DNA from: Candidatus Methylacidiphilales bacterium
GTDB taxonomy: Bacteria > Verrucomicrobiota > Verrucomicrobiia > Methylacidiphilales > CAZTYG01
NCBI GenBank assembly: GCA_033875315.1
Contig: JANRJG010000003.1
Location: 186,001-250,000 of the forward strand
Direction of reading: 5' to 3'
Length of the DNA stretch: 64,000 nt
Positions 1 to 9,367 of the stretch are shown here, one piece after another. A model generated the notes under the pieces. It was not told the origin of the DNA, ran no database searches, and saw only the letters and a program-made list of their open reading frames with translations. The position numbers and the translations under genes are program-made. Position 1 is the first letter of the stretch. Every line of letters begins with the position of its first letter.

Positions 1-1171
1 AAGCAACATAGCCTGCTCCACCCATCGCATCAAGAACGCAGCCGCAGACAATCGGGAAGACCATGCCTGAGATGGATCCGGCAAAGCCGCCCAGACCCAC
101 AACAGATCCAACTGCGCTCTTGGGGAAGACGTCGGAGACCGTCGTGTAAAGCGTCGCCGACCATGCTTGGTGGGCGCCCCCGGCAATCCCGATGAGAATC
201 ACTGCGGGCCAAAGGGACACCTGGGTGGCAAAAGCAACCGGCAATACGGCGAAGGAAAAGAGGAGCATGCTCATTCGCCGCGTTCGGGTGACGCTCCAAC
301 CGTGGCCGGCCATGGCCCTGGCTGCCCATCCGCCTGCTATGCTCAAGACCGTGACGATGGCATAGATCAGCACGAGGGGGAGACCCATGGTCTTGAGATC
401 CATCCCGCGGGTCTGCTTGAAATAATCCGGCAGCCAGATGAGAAAGAACCACCAGACCGGGGAGATGAGGATTTGGGCCCCGACATAAGCCCATGTCTGC
501 CGATAGCGGAGCAAACTGAGCCAAGGCAGGTGGAGGACTTGACCCGATTCGGACGCATCTGAAGAGCGTTCATCTGCATCCATTGGACCGCACGAACCGG
601 TCGGCTTGTAAAGCACCCACCAGAACACCACCCAGACCAATCCGGCAGCCCCAGCCAAGAGAAAGGGCGCGTGCCAACTGAAGGTGAGAGCTAGCGGAGG
701 AATGAGCGCCGGGACAAGAAGCGCGCCGATGTTGGCCCCCGAATTGAACAAGGTGGTGGCAAACGCGCGCTCTTTAACCGGAAACCACTGGGCCACGCTT
801 TTGATCGCTGCAGGAAAATTGCCCCCTTCCCCCAAGCCCAGTGCCACCCGGGCGATCCCGAAGCCGGAAATGGAGTTTACCAGTGCGTGGGCCGCAGCTG
901 CCAGGCTCCACGTAAGAATGGAAAGACTGTAGCCAATTTTGGTGCCATACTTGTCGATGAACCAACCAAACCCGAGATAGCTGATGGCATAAGCCCCTTG
1001 AAAGAGTGAATTCACCCAACCGAATTGCGTATTGGTCCATCCCAAATCCTGGTCGAGGATAGGCTTGATCAGCGACAGGATCTGGCGGTCTATGTAATTG
1101 ATCGTTGTGGCGAAAAAGAGCAGTGCACAAATGATCCATCGGTAATTCGAAGAAGTGGTGGGGCTAGACAT
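1..1171 (-). CDS. ExuT-like MFS transporter (partial, 3' end beyond window)
   Basis: This frame is open from an ATG at 1171 to the window edge (at least 390 residues), so the C-terminus is missing. Translating the minus strand gives the anion:cation symporter pattern of hexuronate transporters: a first helix with NYIDRQILSLIKP, then GGNFPAAIKSVAQWFP and a cytoplasmic loop between helices 6 and 7. The family imports hexuronates and other sugar acids by cation symport across the inner membrane. The gene is last in the visible part of the polysaccharide cluster, 108 bases after the GH2 gene, and it is the second member of this family in the cluster (see 18099-19475). Uronate as the substrate is inferred from the family and from the glucuronidase-like neighbour; other acidic or neutral sugars are possible. 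Confidence 0.88.
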   Translation of the reverse strand, partial: MSSPTTSSNYRWIICALLFFATTINYIDRQILSLIKPILDQDLGWTNTQFGWVNSLFQGAYAISYLGFGWFIDKYGTKIGYSLSILTWSLAAAAHALVNSISGFGIARVALGLGEGGNFPAAIKSVAQWFPVKERAFATTLFNSGANIGALLVPALIPPLALTFSWHAPFLLAGAAGLVWVVFWWVLYKPTGSCGPMDADERSSDASESGQVLHLPWLSLLRYRQTWAYVGAQILISPVWWFFLIWLPDYFKQTRGMDLKTMGLPLVLIYAIVTVLSIAGGWAARAMAGHGWSVTRTRRMSMLLFSFAVLPVAFATQVSLWPAVILIGIAGGAHQAWSATLYTTVSDVFPKSAVGSVVGLGGFAGSISGMVFPIVCGCVLDAMGGAGYVA

Positions 1172-1279
1172 GAGATTTGAACCGATGGATGGAATGCTCT
1201 TGGTGTTTAACTTGATTGTGGAACATCCGTCATACAATACGCCGTATGCTGATGATGGTCTGCGGTTTGAATCACCGAC

Positions 1280-3046
1280 CTATTTTGCGTCATAATACTC
1301 CTTCATCACTTGCCAAGCCATCTTGCGCTGGCCTTTGTCTCCCAAGAGACCTTTTCGGTTCCATCCGTTTTGATAGGTCTGTTGGCATCGGTAGGGCGAG
1401 CGGAAGTCGAAAAGCAACCACGGCACCACGCCCTGCAAGTTCGGAATATTGCGGAACATGATTAAATTCTGGCGATAGACCTCGGCTTGATAATCTTCGC
1501 TCCACTCATGAGCGACATCAACCGGTCCGCGTTTCCCATGCAGTGCCTCGGCTCCAAACTCGGAAAAGATCAGAGGTTTTCCCGTTGCCACCTCCCACTT
1601 GATTTGCTCCGGTTTCAGCGGAAAGGGATCATACCAGCCCATGTATTTGTTCACGCCGACCACATCGACCGCGTTGGCAAGCTTGTCCTCAAGGCGGAAC
1701 GTCGAGGTCGCCTTGTCATACCGGGGATTGTTGAAAGCGGCACCAACCAGGCGGGTTCCGTCTAGTTCGTGGCAGAGAGAGACCAATCCGGTCAGCACTT
1801 GGTCACGGTAATCCGAGGGCTTGGTTTCGTTGGCGATGCTCCAGATGATCACCGCGGCGCGGTTCTTGTCGCGGTAGATCATATCGCGCAGCATTTTTTC
1901 CGCCTTCTTGAAAATTTCCGGATTGGCGAAGTCGATTCCCTGCCAAATGGGGATCTCTTCCCAGATCACCAAACCCATCCGCTCGGCAGCACGCACGATG
2001 TGTTCATTCTGCGGGTAGTGGGAAGTTCGGATGAAGTTGCAGCCAAGCGCTTTCACTTCGTGGAGAATCATGTTGGCATCTGCCGCTGAGTAGGCCCGGC
2101 CGAGGCGCTGGGGGATTTCCTCATGGAAATTGACGCCCTTGAGAAAGACAGGTTTGCCGTTGAGCAGGATCTTAGTGCCATTGGTCGTGATGGTCCGAAA
2201 GCCGATCTCGTCATTGATGCGGTCTTGGCCGGTTGAAATCGTCACCGGGTAGAGCTTCGGCTTGCCGGGTGACCAGAGTTCCGGCGTTGCTTTGATTTCG
2301 AAAGGTGCATAACCCTTGGCATCCGTGGTCAAAATTTGCCGCACGCCCAGTTCCTCGATCTTGAGCGTGACTTTCTGAGGCGAAGTTGCCCCATCAAGTT
2401 GAACGTATCCGGCAATTCCGGCGCCCGTCTTGAGCTGTACTTTGTAATCGCGGATGTGGACGGCAGGCCGATTGACAAAAAAGACATCGCGCAAGATGCC
2501 GCCATAGTTCCACCAGTCGAAGCTCATTGCCGGAATGCCATCCGGACGGCGGTCGTTGTTCACCAAGACGACCAAGTCGTTCACCCCATCTTTCAGAGGT
2601 CCGGTGATGTCGAACTCGAAGGGCGTGAATCCTCCCTCGTGCCGTCCGATTTCAGTGCCGTTAAGCCACACCTTTGTCTCGTAGCTGACGCCTGCAAAAT
2701 AGAGGAATTGCTTGTGGCCTTCCTTCTTCTGCGCCTTGAAAGTGCGCTGATACCAAACGTTGCCCTCGTAGTATGTCAACTCGTCCAACTGGGAGTTAAA
2801 GTCTCCGGGAACATTGAGCCGCAAACCACCCTCAAAGCTGTATTCCAGAAACTCGGTTTTCTTCTGCGGCTTCCGGTTCTGGTAGAACTTCATCTGCTCA
2901 CCGCGGCTGTAGGGGTCGACAATCGCATTCCACTTGCCGTTCAGCGAAACCGCATCCGGACAGCCGTAGGGATTCATCATGAAGGATTGGCCCATTCCGT
3001 TGGATTTCAGGCAGAACAGGAGGATGGCGAGGACAACGATTTTCAT
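1280..3046 (-). CDS. GH2 glycosidase, beta-glucuronidase-like
   Basis: The 588-residue protein starts at the ATG at 3046, which opens a clear Sec signal peptide (MKIVVLAILLFCLKSNGMGQ). A longer frame back to 3175 would run over the end of the upstream gene and adds no recognisable sequence. The GH2 sugar-binding domain, Ig-like domain and TIM barrel follow in order. The acid/base is in IANETKP and the nucleophile in FSEFGAEALHG. Near the C-terminus NGWNRKGLL carries an Asn-x-Lys pair (about residues 563-565), the motif that recognises the glucuronate carboxylate in beta-glucuronidases. The likely activity is removal of terminal beta-glucuronic acid (possibly galacturonic acid) in the periplasm. 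The gene lies 28 bases after the GH50-like gene and before an ExuT-like transporter, which fits release and uptake of uronate. Confidence 0.87.
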   Translation of the reverse strand: MKIVVLAILLFCLKSNGMGQSFMMNPYGCPDAVSLNGKWNAIVDPYSRGEQMKFYQNRKPQKKTEFLEYSFEGGLRLNVPGDFNSQLDELTYYEGNVWYQRTFKAQKKEGHKQFLYFAGVSYETKVWLNGTEIGRHEGGFTPFEFDITGPLKDGVNDLVVLVNNDRRPDGIPAMSFDWWNYGGILRDVFFVNRPAVHIRDYKVQLKTGAGIAGYVQLDGATSPQKVTLKIEELGVRQILTTDAKGYAPFEIKATPELWSPGKPKLYPVTISTGQDRINDEIGFRTITTNGTKILLNGKPVFLKGVNFHEEIPQRLGRAYSAADANMILHEVKALGCNFIRTSHYPQNEHIVRAAERMGLVIWEEIPIWQGIDFANPEIFKKAEKMLRDMIYRDKNRAAVIIWSIANETKPSDYRDQVLTGLVSLCHELDGTRLVGAAFNNPRYDKATSTFRLEDKLANAVDVVGVNKYMGWYDPFPLKPEQIKWEVATGKPLIFSEFGAEALHGKRGPVDVAHEWSEDYQAEVYRQNLIMFRNIPNLQGVVPWLLFDFRSPYRCQQTYQNGWNRKGLLGDKGQRKMAWQVMKEYYDAK

Positions 3047-3074
3047 ATTTTTTATAAAGAGAGTCTGACCGTTC

Positions 3075-5189
3075 TTATCGAGCAACCTGAGGGGGTTGAG
3101 TGCGGGAACTCCAGGTGTCCTGCAAAAGTGACATGAGGTCCACCGACTCACGATCGGCCAGGGAATACATGACATCAGCCAGCCCGCGACTCGCTGCGGT
3201 GATTTCGGGATAAGGGGTGTCCGTCACATCGACAAAGCCTATCTGGTAGTTTTCGCCGGGTTTTCCCACCGTGGGTCGTGCCGCAGCGGACTGGTCGGCG
3301 TAGGCAAACCAATGGGTGCCAACAATGTTGGGTTGGAGCACGGCATCCAAAACATAAGCGGCGTAAGCGCGGCTTCGCTGGAGTTGGTCGCCGACAAACG
3401 TGAGTCCCACACCAGGCACACCGCGATCCGGCGCACCGAAGTGAAACTCCGCGATGAGGGCGGGCTTGTCAAATCCTTTGGGTACTCCTGCGGCGGCCAG
3501 TGACATGTAACGGTTCACGCTGAGCACGTCGGCAAAACGTGTGGCTTCCTCATAAACTTCGGGGCCCGCCTTGTGGATGCGTGAGCTGAGGTAGAGGTGG
3601 TTCGGAAAGATCTTGCGCATCATGTCGTGGCAGACTTTGTAGTAACGGTGGCCGATGAGCCTTTCAATCGACTTGCGGTCTTCCGCGGTGCCTTCCAATT
3701 CTTTGGGAGCGGCATTCACGGCCTCCCAAGATTTGAACTGGGTGGACCAGGCTGTATTGAGTGCCTGGATCGTGGTGTATTTATCCTTCAATAAGGCGAC
3801 CACCGCCAGGCGGGCGGGCATATCCGCTTTGCCGGCGAGAGCATTGCTGACAAAATCCTGATACCAACCCAACTCATTATCGATGAAGACACCGAGGCAC
3901 CACGGGTCTGAAGCCGAATGCACGGCCAATTGCTTGAGTCCATCCTCCACGCGTCTTTCAAATTCGACGGAGAAGGGATCCGGCACTTTATCACCAAGCC
4001 TGTTTTTACCAGGCCAGACATGGAGGATGAGCGTGTAGGGCGTCCTGGGCTTCTGATACAATTCCGGGTCCGACCAGGCTCCCACGGTGTTCATGCCCCA
4101 TGCACGCATGCGGCGATGGACGCGGTCGTAGGCTTTGGACTTCCAGTCCGGTCCGAAAGTCCGGTGCAGGTTGGCAATGGTGAAGTGAAGATTGCCCTTG
4201 TTGGAGAGGGCTTCACCGATGTCAGTCTGTGAAGGAATCCAAGCAAAGAGGGTGCTGCGGTCTTTGAGGACGGTTGATTGGTCAAAACCTATGGAGTTGG
4301 CCCCGTGGGAGAAGAACAGACGTCCCTCGGGATCCACGAACCACCAGCGCCCCTTGTATTTCTCCACGCGGAAAAATCCGGTGGCCTTCAACTGCGGCCC
4401 GTCCTTCCAACCTCCGTAGCGATTGAAGCTTTTCGGACCGGTTTGTCCTGCTGATTCACGGTCTTCCTTGAGCGCTCGCGCGAGCAATTCCTCCTGCGAG
4501 TGAAGTTTGTTCGGCCAGTCCAGTTGGCGCACCTGGCCAAACTTATCCAGATAGGGAAGTTCGAGCAGACGCGCATTGGCCTTCGCACCAAAGGGCTGGG
4601 CGAGACTGATCTCCATGTCCTTGAGGTTGAGCTGGGCAGAGGTCGAACGAATGACCAACCGACACTCCCGCACATCTTCCGGTTTGAACGGCAGCCAATG
4701 GCCCCGGAAGCCGTTGGGCCGGGCACCCTGGAGGTGAAAAATCTCCGGGGAATCGTCGGCACTGGCGACTCTTTGGAAAGGAAACCCCACGGTTGCCCGC
4801 TCCCCTGGGAGGATATAGGCCATGGTGCTGGAGCTGTCCTTCCAATCCAGTGCACCTTCATTATCCAACCGGCCCCGTATCCAAACCAATCCATTCCCCT
4901 TGTTGGTGATATCCACACGAAAGTAGGAGTATGCAGAGATGTCCCAACGGCCCCCGGTCGGTCGGAGGACGATGGTGCAGGACTTGTCCTTAAGCTCGCC
5001 GGAAAGTTCCAGCTTACCTTCACCTGAGATGGTGTGCTTGATGGACGGCGGGGCGGTGACAGCGAAGTCCTTGAGGACGACATGAGGTTTGAGCAAATCC
5101 TCGATCTTAGTCACCGGCGCTTCCGCTTGAAGGAAGGCCGGGAGAAAAGCAGCAATCAGAAAAAAGTACAGGTTAGTTTTTATAGACAT
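3075..5189 (-). CDS. Agarase-like glycosidase (GH50/GH42-like, clan GH-A)
   Basis: The 704-residue protein has a signal peptide (MSIKTNLYFFLIAAFLPAFLQA) and a beta-rich N-terminal domain of about 200 residues. A barrel opens with GRWWFVDPEGRLFFSHGANS, which is typical of beta-agarase and related GH50 proteins. Candidate catalytic glutamates are in FIDNELGWY (acid/base) and LIAEFHFGAPDRG (nucleophile). GH50 enzymes cleave beta-1,4-galactosidic bonds in agar-type galactans, but similar Verrucomicrobial proteins are often uncharacterised, so substrate is uncertain. The start overlaps the end of the upstream GH29 gene by 17 bases, which suggests translational coupling. It may belong to an unassigned clan GH-A family. 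Confidence 0.78.
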   Translation of the reverse strand: MSIKTNLYFFLIAAFLPAFLQAEAPVTKIEDLLKPHVVLKDFAVTAPPSIKHTISGEGKLELSGELKDKSCTIVLRPTGGRWDISAYSYFRVDITNKGNGLVWIRGRLDNEGALDWKDSSSTMAYILPGERATVGFPFQRVASADDSPEIFHLQGARPNGFRGHWLPFKPEDVRECRLVIRSTSAQLNLKDMEISLAQPFGAKANARLLELPYLDKFGQVRQLDWPNKLHSQEELLARALKEDRESAGQTGPKSFNRYGGWKDGPQLKATGFFRVEKYKGRWWFVDPEGRLFFSHGANSIGFDQSTVLKDRSTLFAWIPSQTDIGEALSNKGNLHFTIANLHRTFGPDWKSKAYDRVHRRMRAWGMNTVGAWSDPELYQKPRTPYTLILHVWPGKNRLGDKVPDPFSVEFERRVEDGLKQLAVHSASDPWCLGVFIDNELGWYQDFVSNALAGKADMPARLAVVALLKDKYTTIQALNTAWSTQFKSWEAVNAAPKELEGTAEDRKSIERLIGHRYYKVCHDMMRKIFPNHLYLSSRIHKAGPEVYEEATRFADVLSVNRYMSLAAAGVPKGFDKPALIAEFHFGAPDRGVPGVGLTFVGDQLQRSRAYAAYVLDAVLQPNIVGTHWFAYADQSAAARPTVGKPGENYQIGFVDVTDTPYPEITAASRGLADVMYSLADRESVDLMSLLQDTWSSRTQPPQVAR

Positions 5190-7200
5190 CTTCGTTGAGG
5201 GTGATCTGAAGGATGGTCACATACGGAGTTTGGTTATAATTCACTTTCTCGATGGTGATTGTGTGGTCGTTATTTTCCGTCCAGGGCAGTGCTTGGCCGG
5301 AATAGAGGTCGATGACGTTGCCGACCTTCCTGGAACCGATGGATTGGGTGGTGAAGGTTCCCTGGTCTTTGTGGCGGTAACCGGCGTAGATGTGGCAGTA
5401 GATGTTCTTGCCCGAGTAAGTGAATCCATACTCGCCGTGCAGCGGTTGCCATGGCCCACCGCGGGTGTTGTAAATGGCCGAGCCGACTTTCTGCAGCCAA
5501 TCTCCGGTCTGGAGAAGGACTTCCTGCTGGTTCATCGGGATGACCCCCTCTCGGTCCGGGGCGACGTTGAGCAGAAGATTCATGTTCCGAACCACGCAAT
5601 CGGAAAGGAAAACAGCCACCTCTTCGAAGCTCACAACAGGCGCATGAGGCACATATCCCCAGCCTCCCCTCTGCACCGACATGCACTTTTCCATATAGCG
5701 CTTGGTCCGGATGTCGCCGGAGGTGGCCGCCCCGCCTTCCTCACCATGCACATCACCCACCCAGCCAAAGCGCTCGTTGACGATCATCCTAGGCTGGTGT
5801 TTGCGAACCATTCCCATGACTCCGAGTGCTTTGCCAAAAAAAAGACCCTCTTTTTCCTGAAAGGCTTTGCCCACCAGCCAGTCTCCTTTGGGGTCCTGAT
5901 ATTTCCCTGCGTCCCAGAATCGGGCTTCCAATTCGTTGTCCACGCTTTGACCGAGCCAGCCACCATCCCAGAACATGTATTCGATCGGCCCGTAATGGGC
6001 CAGCAACTGGCCGAGCTGTTCATAGACTTCTTCTTTCATCAAACGGGCGTTTTCCTTGTGCCACGGCTCCGCGGTGTACCCCCACACGTTGGGCTTCATG
6101 TTGTCACCGGTCACATTGTAGTAACCTGGATAACGCCAGCTCATCGGCGAATAGTAGAGACCCACATGTAAGCCTGATTTTCTGACCGCATCGGTGTATT
6201 CCTTGACCAAGTCCCGGCCCAGGTGTTTGACGCTGGTCCAGCTGTTGGGATGCTTGCTTTCAAACAAAGCATAGCCGTCATGGTGCCGGGTGGTGAGCAC
6301 CGAATATTTCATGCCCGACTTCTTGGCCAGTTCCGCCCATGCCACCGGATCGAACTTGGCGGCGGTGAAGCCGGTCTCCGGATTTTCGCCGCGAGCTCGG
6401 TAATCTTCAGGGGAGTAGCGCTTGCTATGCATGACCCACTCCGAACCTTTGTCCACCGATGAATAGATTCCCCAATGGATGAACATTCCGAACTTGGCGT
6501 CGAGAAACCACTCCATCGCACTGTGGGGAAGTGTCTCCACCCCGCCCTCTGATACTTGGGGTGGGATCTCGCACTTCACAAATTCTTGGATGACCGGTTC
6601 TGGGGCTTCGCCCAAATACTCCAGAGCAAGGTCATCGACATATCCTGCCCCGGCCCCCGCCGGATTGCACAGGGTGACCGAAAGCGTGTCGATGATGCGC
6701 GCGGATGTAAATTCGAGCGACAGCTGGTTGTATTCCGTAAGGGCACTCGCCACGGAAATCTTGGGACCACCAAAATCGCTGGCGATGAGTTCGATCGTGT
6801 CGGCACCCAATTCGGTTTTGACCCACGCTGACAAGCGGTAACGGCTATTGGGACGAATCTTGATTTCCTGGACACAGAAGGCCCGCCCCGGGCCTAATGC
6901 CATCGAATGCTTGCCCGATCGAGCATGGGCAGAAATCTGGGAAGCCCGGGTTCTCCAGTGTTTCCAACCCGTCATGTTCCCCGTTTCAAAATCTGCGTTG
7001 ATCATCGTGCCGAGAACCGATGACTCGGTCTGTGCAGGCGAACGACCGGCGGCAGCCCGGGCAGCCTTGCTATCGGTCGGTGCAGCTTGGCAAGCAGGAA
7101 CCGCTGCGATCATCGAAATAATAACTAGGCGTAATGGATAGGTCAGGTTCCTGCCGACATGTTTGTTTTGCACGTATTGGTTGATATTCATTTTAAGCAT
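5173..7200 (-). CDS. Alpha-L-fucosidase (GH29) with N-terminal carbohydrate-binding-like domain
   Basis: The protein has 675 residues. The N-terminus has a hydrophobic export segment ending near VPACQA, possibly a lipobox-like Cys. A CBM4/9-type beta-sandwich of about 150 residues (NADFETGNMTGW to YVDDLALEY) follows. The GH29 barrel then starts at AKFGMFIHWGIYS, with TTRHHDGYALF and the probable nucleophile Asp in YMFWDGGWLG. Retaining GH29 enzymes remove terminal alpha-L-fucose. It lies 4 bases after the GH43 gene. A second start at 7191 (MNINQ) is possible. This is one of two GH29 genes in the cluster, and the pair differ in their accessory domain (N-terminal here, C-terminal in 9368-10906), suggesting different fucose linkages. 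Confidence 0.92.
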   Translation of the reverse strand: MLKMNINQYVQNKHVGRNLTYPLRLVIISMIAAVPACQAAPTDSKAARAAAGRSPAQTESSVLGTMINADFETGNMTGWKHWRTRASQISAHARSGKHSMALGPGRAFCVQEIKIRPNSRYRLSAWVKTELGADTIELIASDFGGPKISVASALTEYNQLSLEFTSARIIDTLSVTLCNPAGAGAGYVDDLALEYLGEAPEPVIQEFVKCEIPPQVSEGGVETLPHSAMEWFLDAKFGMFIHWGIYSSVDKGSEWVMHSKRYSPEDYRARGENPETGFTAAKFDPVAWAELAKKSGMKYSVLTTRHHDGYALFESKHPNSWTSVKHLGRDLVKEYTDAVRKSGLHVGLYYSPMSWRYPGYYNVTGDNMKPNVWGYTAEPWHKENARLMKEEVYEQLGQLLAHYGPIEYMFWDGGWLGQSVDNELEARFWDAGKYQDPKGDWLVGKAFQEKEGLFFGKALGVMGMVRKHQPRMIVNERFGWVGDVHGEEGGAATSGDIRTKRYMEKCMSVQRGGWGYVPHAPVVSFEEVAVFLSDCVVRNMNLLLNVAPDREGVIPMNQQEVLLQTGDWLQKVGSAIYNTRGGPWQPLHGEYGFTYSGKNIYCHIYAGYRHKDQGTFTTQSIGSRKVGNVIDLYSGQALPWTENNDHTITIEKVNYNQTPYVTILQITLNEDVYKN

Positions 7201-7204
7201 GGTC

Positions 7205-8320
7205 TTAGAACCTCGAGTTGAGGTTTACTTTTTTTGAAAACACCGAGAGATCCCACTTGTCCCGCCAACGGATGACAGGCTGGTCCGCTTCGAATTCGAC
7301 GGGCAGCCAAATATAGCCGGCGTTGATGGGGTCTTCCGGCTTATTGATGTCGAACATCGCGATCCAAGCATCCTTCCGACCCAATACGGGGTAAACAAAA
7401 GTGCTTTGCCCGCCGAAGGTTTTATCAGGCCCGAGATGGTTCATCGGATTCACGCCGCGGCAGGGATTGGGCAGTTCCCTATACGGACCGGTGAATTGAT
7501 CTGCCACAAAAAGACGGGCGGGATTGGGCTTCCAACCGGTCGATGCCGAGCCGAGGAGGTAGATTTTATTGCCACGACGGAAAAAAGCCGGGGCCTCCGT
7601 TGCCTGTGTCACGCCCTCCAGCACATGGTATTCACCGGCCGGTTTCAGCCCATCTTCGGACAAGCGGCCATAGATTAGGGCCTTATCCGGCTTGCGAACG
7701 GCGATGTGGTAAACCGCACCGTCGGTATCGGCGAAAATGGCGAAATCTCCGGTGCCGAATTCGCTGTGGTTGCCCAAAAAGTATCCCTTGTAGGCAAAGG
7801 GGCCGGTGGGTGTGGCGGAGGTGGCGACGCCGACCCATGCGTAGTCTTTGCCGCTCTTCCCGCCTTTCGACTTGGGGGGGTAGAGTTTGAAGTAAAGGAA
7901 GAAGGTCTTGGCCGCTTCCTTGTAAATCAACTTGGGGCGATCGAGGATGAAGGCCTCCGCCAGCTCGGGATGGGCATCGGGAGCAAAAACTGAGAGCACG
8001 AGTCCTTGATCCTCCCAGTTCATCAAGTCGTCACTCACGTAGCAGCGGACGCCGGCCTCGTTCTTTTCGTCCTCGGTTTTGCCCTCGATCTTATGCGAGC
8101 CGTACCAGTAAAAACGACCCGCGACATCCAGGACACAAAACCCGTGCGCGTTGATGGGGACGCCCCTTGTATCCAGCCAGGGTTGTCCGGGTCGAAATGC
8201 CCTGTGAGTCTGATGGACAGTTTTGGATTGCTCGGCGGGGGCTGACAGCGTGGATGCGGTCAACACGATGAGAAGAGACGGAATCTGGAGGTGGATCGAA
8301 AGCATGGAAGGAGCTTTCAT
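7205..8320 (-). CDS. GH43-like exported glycosidase (galactanase-type subgroup)
   Basis: The protein has 371 residues with a signal peptide ending near STLSAPA. The five-bladed propeller signature is recognisable: WLDTRGVPINAHG at the start with a candidate base Asp, FYWYGSHK, RCYVSDDLMNWEDQG, and FILDRPKLIY as the second acidic position. The pattern resembles GH43 subfamilies that include exo-beta-1,3-galactanases, although the subfamily cannot be fixed by eye. It lies between GH16 and GH29 genes with gaps of 24 and 4 bases and is probably on the same mRNA. A role in trimming a galactan backbone or side chain fits the neighbours. Arabinofuranosidase or xylosidase activity is the main alternative. 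Confidence 0.8.
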   Translation of the reverse strand: MKAPSMLSIHLQIPSLLIVLTASTLSAPAEQSKTVHQTHRAFRPGQPWLDTRGVPINAHGFCVLDVAGRFYWYGSHKIEGKTEDEKNEAGVRCYVSDDLMNWEDQGLVLSVFAPDAHPELAEAFILDRPKLIYKEAAKTFFLYFKLYPPKSKGGKSGKDYAWVGVATSATPTGPFAYKGYFLGNHSEFGTGDFAIFADTDGAVYHIAVRKPDKALIYGRLSEDGLKPAGEYHVLEGVTQATEAPAFFRRGNKIYLLGSASTGWKPNPARLFVADQFTGPYRELPNPCRGVNPMNHLGPDKTFGGQSTFVYPVLGRKDAWIAMFDINKPEDPINAGYIWLPVEFEADQPVIRWRDKWDLSVFSKKVNLNSRF

Positions 8321-8344
8321 TGGGTGTGTGAAGGGGCGGACATT

Positions 8345-9343
8345 TCAGTTCAAGTCCTCGAGCTTCGGCTTGAGTGGATCGGTGTCTTTCGTTGTCTGAT
8401 TCTTGAGCAGGGGCAGTGGCCGAAGGATCTCAGCGCGCACGGCGTCTTCTGCTTCGCGATGTTTGGGGTGTTGGTAGACACGGATGTAGTCGCATAGCAC
8501 TTCGTTTGGCAACTTGGATTCGTCCACCCACCGGTCTCCCTTTAACGTACTGGCGATTGCACTGAACCAAACACTCATCGCATCGTGCGGAAATCCCGCG
8601 GAACTCAATTCTTTGCTGAGTTTGCCGTCAAAATAAAACCGGGTGGTTTGGGGAGTGAACTCACAGGCCCATACATGAAAACCCGCCGAGGTATCAGGTG
8701 CATCTTCGATGACCCAGCGCCCCGCATTCCAGGATTGGCGATTTTTCTTCTGGTGGTAGCGCGACTGGTTGATGATACCAAAACTGAAGAAATGGGGGTC
8801 ACCGCCATCCTGTTCGCAGAAGTCCAATTCCAGTAACGCCGGCGGCCCGGCCGGTTGGTCAGGAAAGGATTTCTTCATGGCCCAAAAAGCCGTGTGCCAG
8901 CCCTCGGCGGGTGGTGTTTTGAAGCGGGCCTCGTAGAAGCCGTAAACAAAGGTCTGTCGGCTGATGACGCCGCCGGCGGTGAAGTCCTTGCCGTTCACGG
9001 ACTCTTTGCGCAGGGCGATGACCAAGTTGCCGTCCTTGACCGAGACATTTTCCCGCTGCTGGGTGCTGAGAAGCTTACTTTCGAGTCGGAAACCCCACTT
9101 TTTGGTGTCGATATCGTTCCCGTTGAACTCGTCTGTGAAAACCAGTTCGTAGCCTGCCGGAGGCAGGGGTGTCACCTCGGTGGCGAGTCGCACCGGGATA
9201 TGGATTTTGCTGGTGAACTTCGGTCGCTTCCCTCCTGGCGCCGGGGAAGCGGGGGTTGATTCAGCCGAGGCGAATCCAGTCATCCACATCCACAGGCAGA
9301 GCCCCAGTGCGACCCCAAGTTGAGTAGCGGAACGGATTTTCAT
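8345..9343 (-). CDS. GH16 endo-glycanase (agarase/carrageenase/laminarinase type)
   Basis: The 332-residue protein has a signal peptide ending near GFASA. The GH16 jelly roll opens with YELVFTDEFNGNDIDTKKW. The active-site strand is LLELDFCEQDGG, with the bulge-type E-x-D-x-x-E arrangement in which the first Glu is the nucleophile and the last the acid/base. FVYGFYEARFKTP is also characteristic. GH16 enzymes make internal cuts in beta-1,3 or beta-1,4 galactans and beta-1,3 glucans. The presence of GH50-like and GH43-like neighbours favours a galactan, and GH128-like genes upstream favour a beta-1,3 glucan, so specificity is open. A polar, Lys/Asp-rich tail of about 35 residues follows the domain. 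Confidence 0.9.
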   Translation of the reverse strand: MKIRSATQLGVALGLCLWMWMTGFASAESTPASPAPGGKRPKFTSKIHIPVRLATEVTPLPPAGYELVFTDEFNGNDIDTKKWGFRLESKLLSTQQRENVSVKDGNLVIALRKESVNGKDFTAGGVISRQTFVYGFYEARFKTPPAEGWHTAFWAMKKSFPDQPAGPPALLELDFCEQDGGDPHFFSFGIINQSRYHQKKNRQSWNAGRWVIEDAPDTSAGFHVWACEFTPQTTRFYFDGKLSKELSSAGFPHDAMSVWFSAIASTLKGDRWVDESKLPNEVLCDYIRVYQHPKHREAEDAVRAEILRPLPLLKNQTTKDTDPLKPKLEDLN

Positions 9344-9367
9344 ACAGGCACAAATGGGTACGTATTC

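Noticed and set aside
1290-3136. Plus-strand open frames opposite the GH2 gene
   Set aside because: They have no recognisable domains, and the minus-strand frame has full GH2 catalytic motifs.
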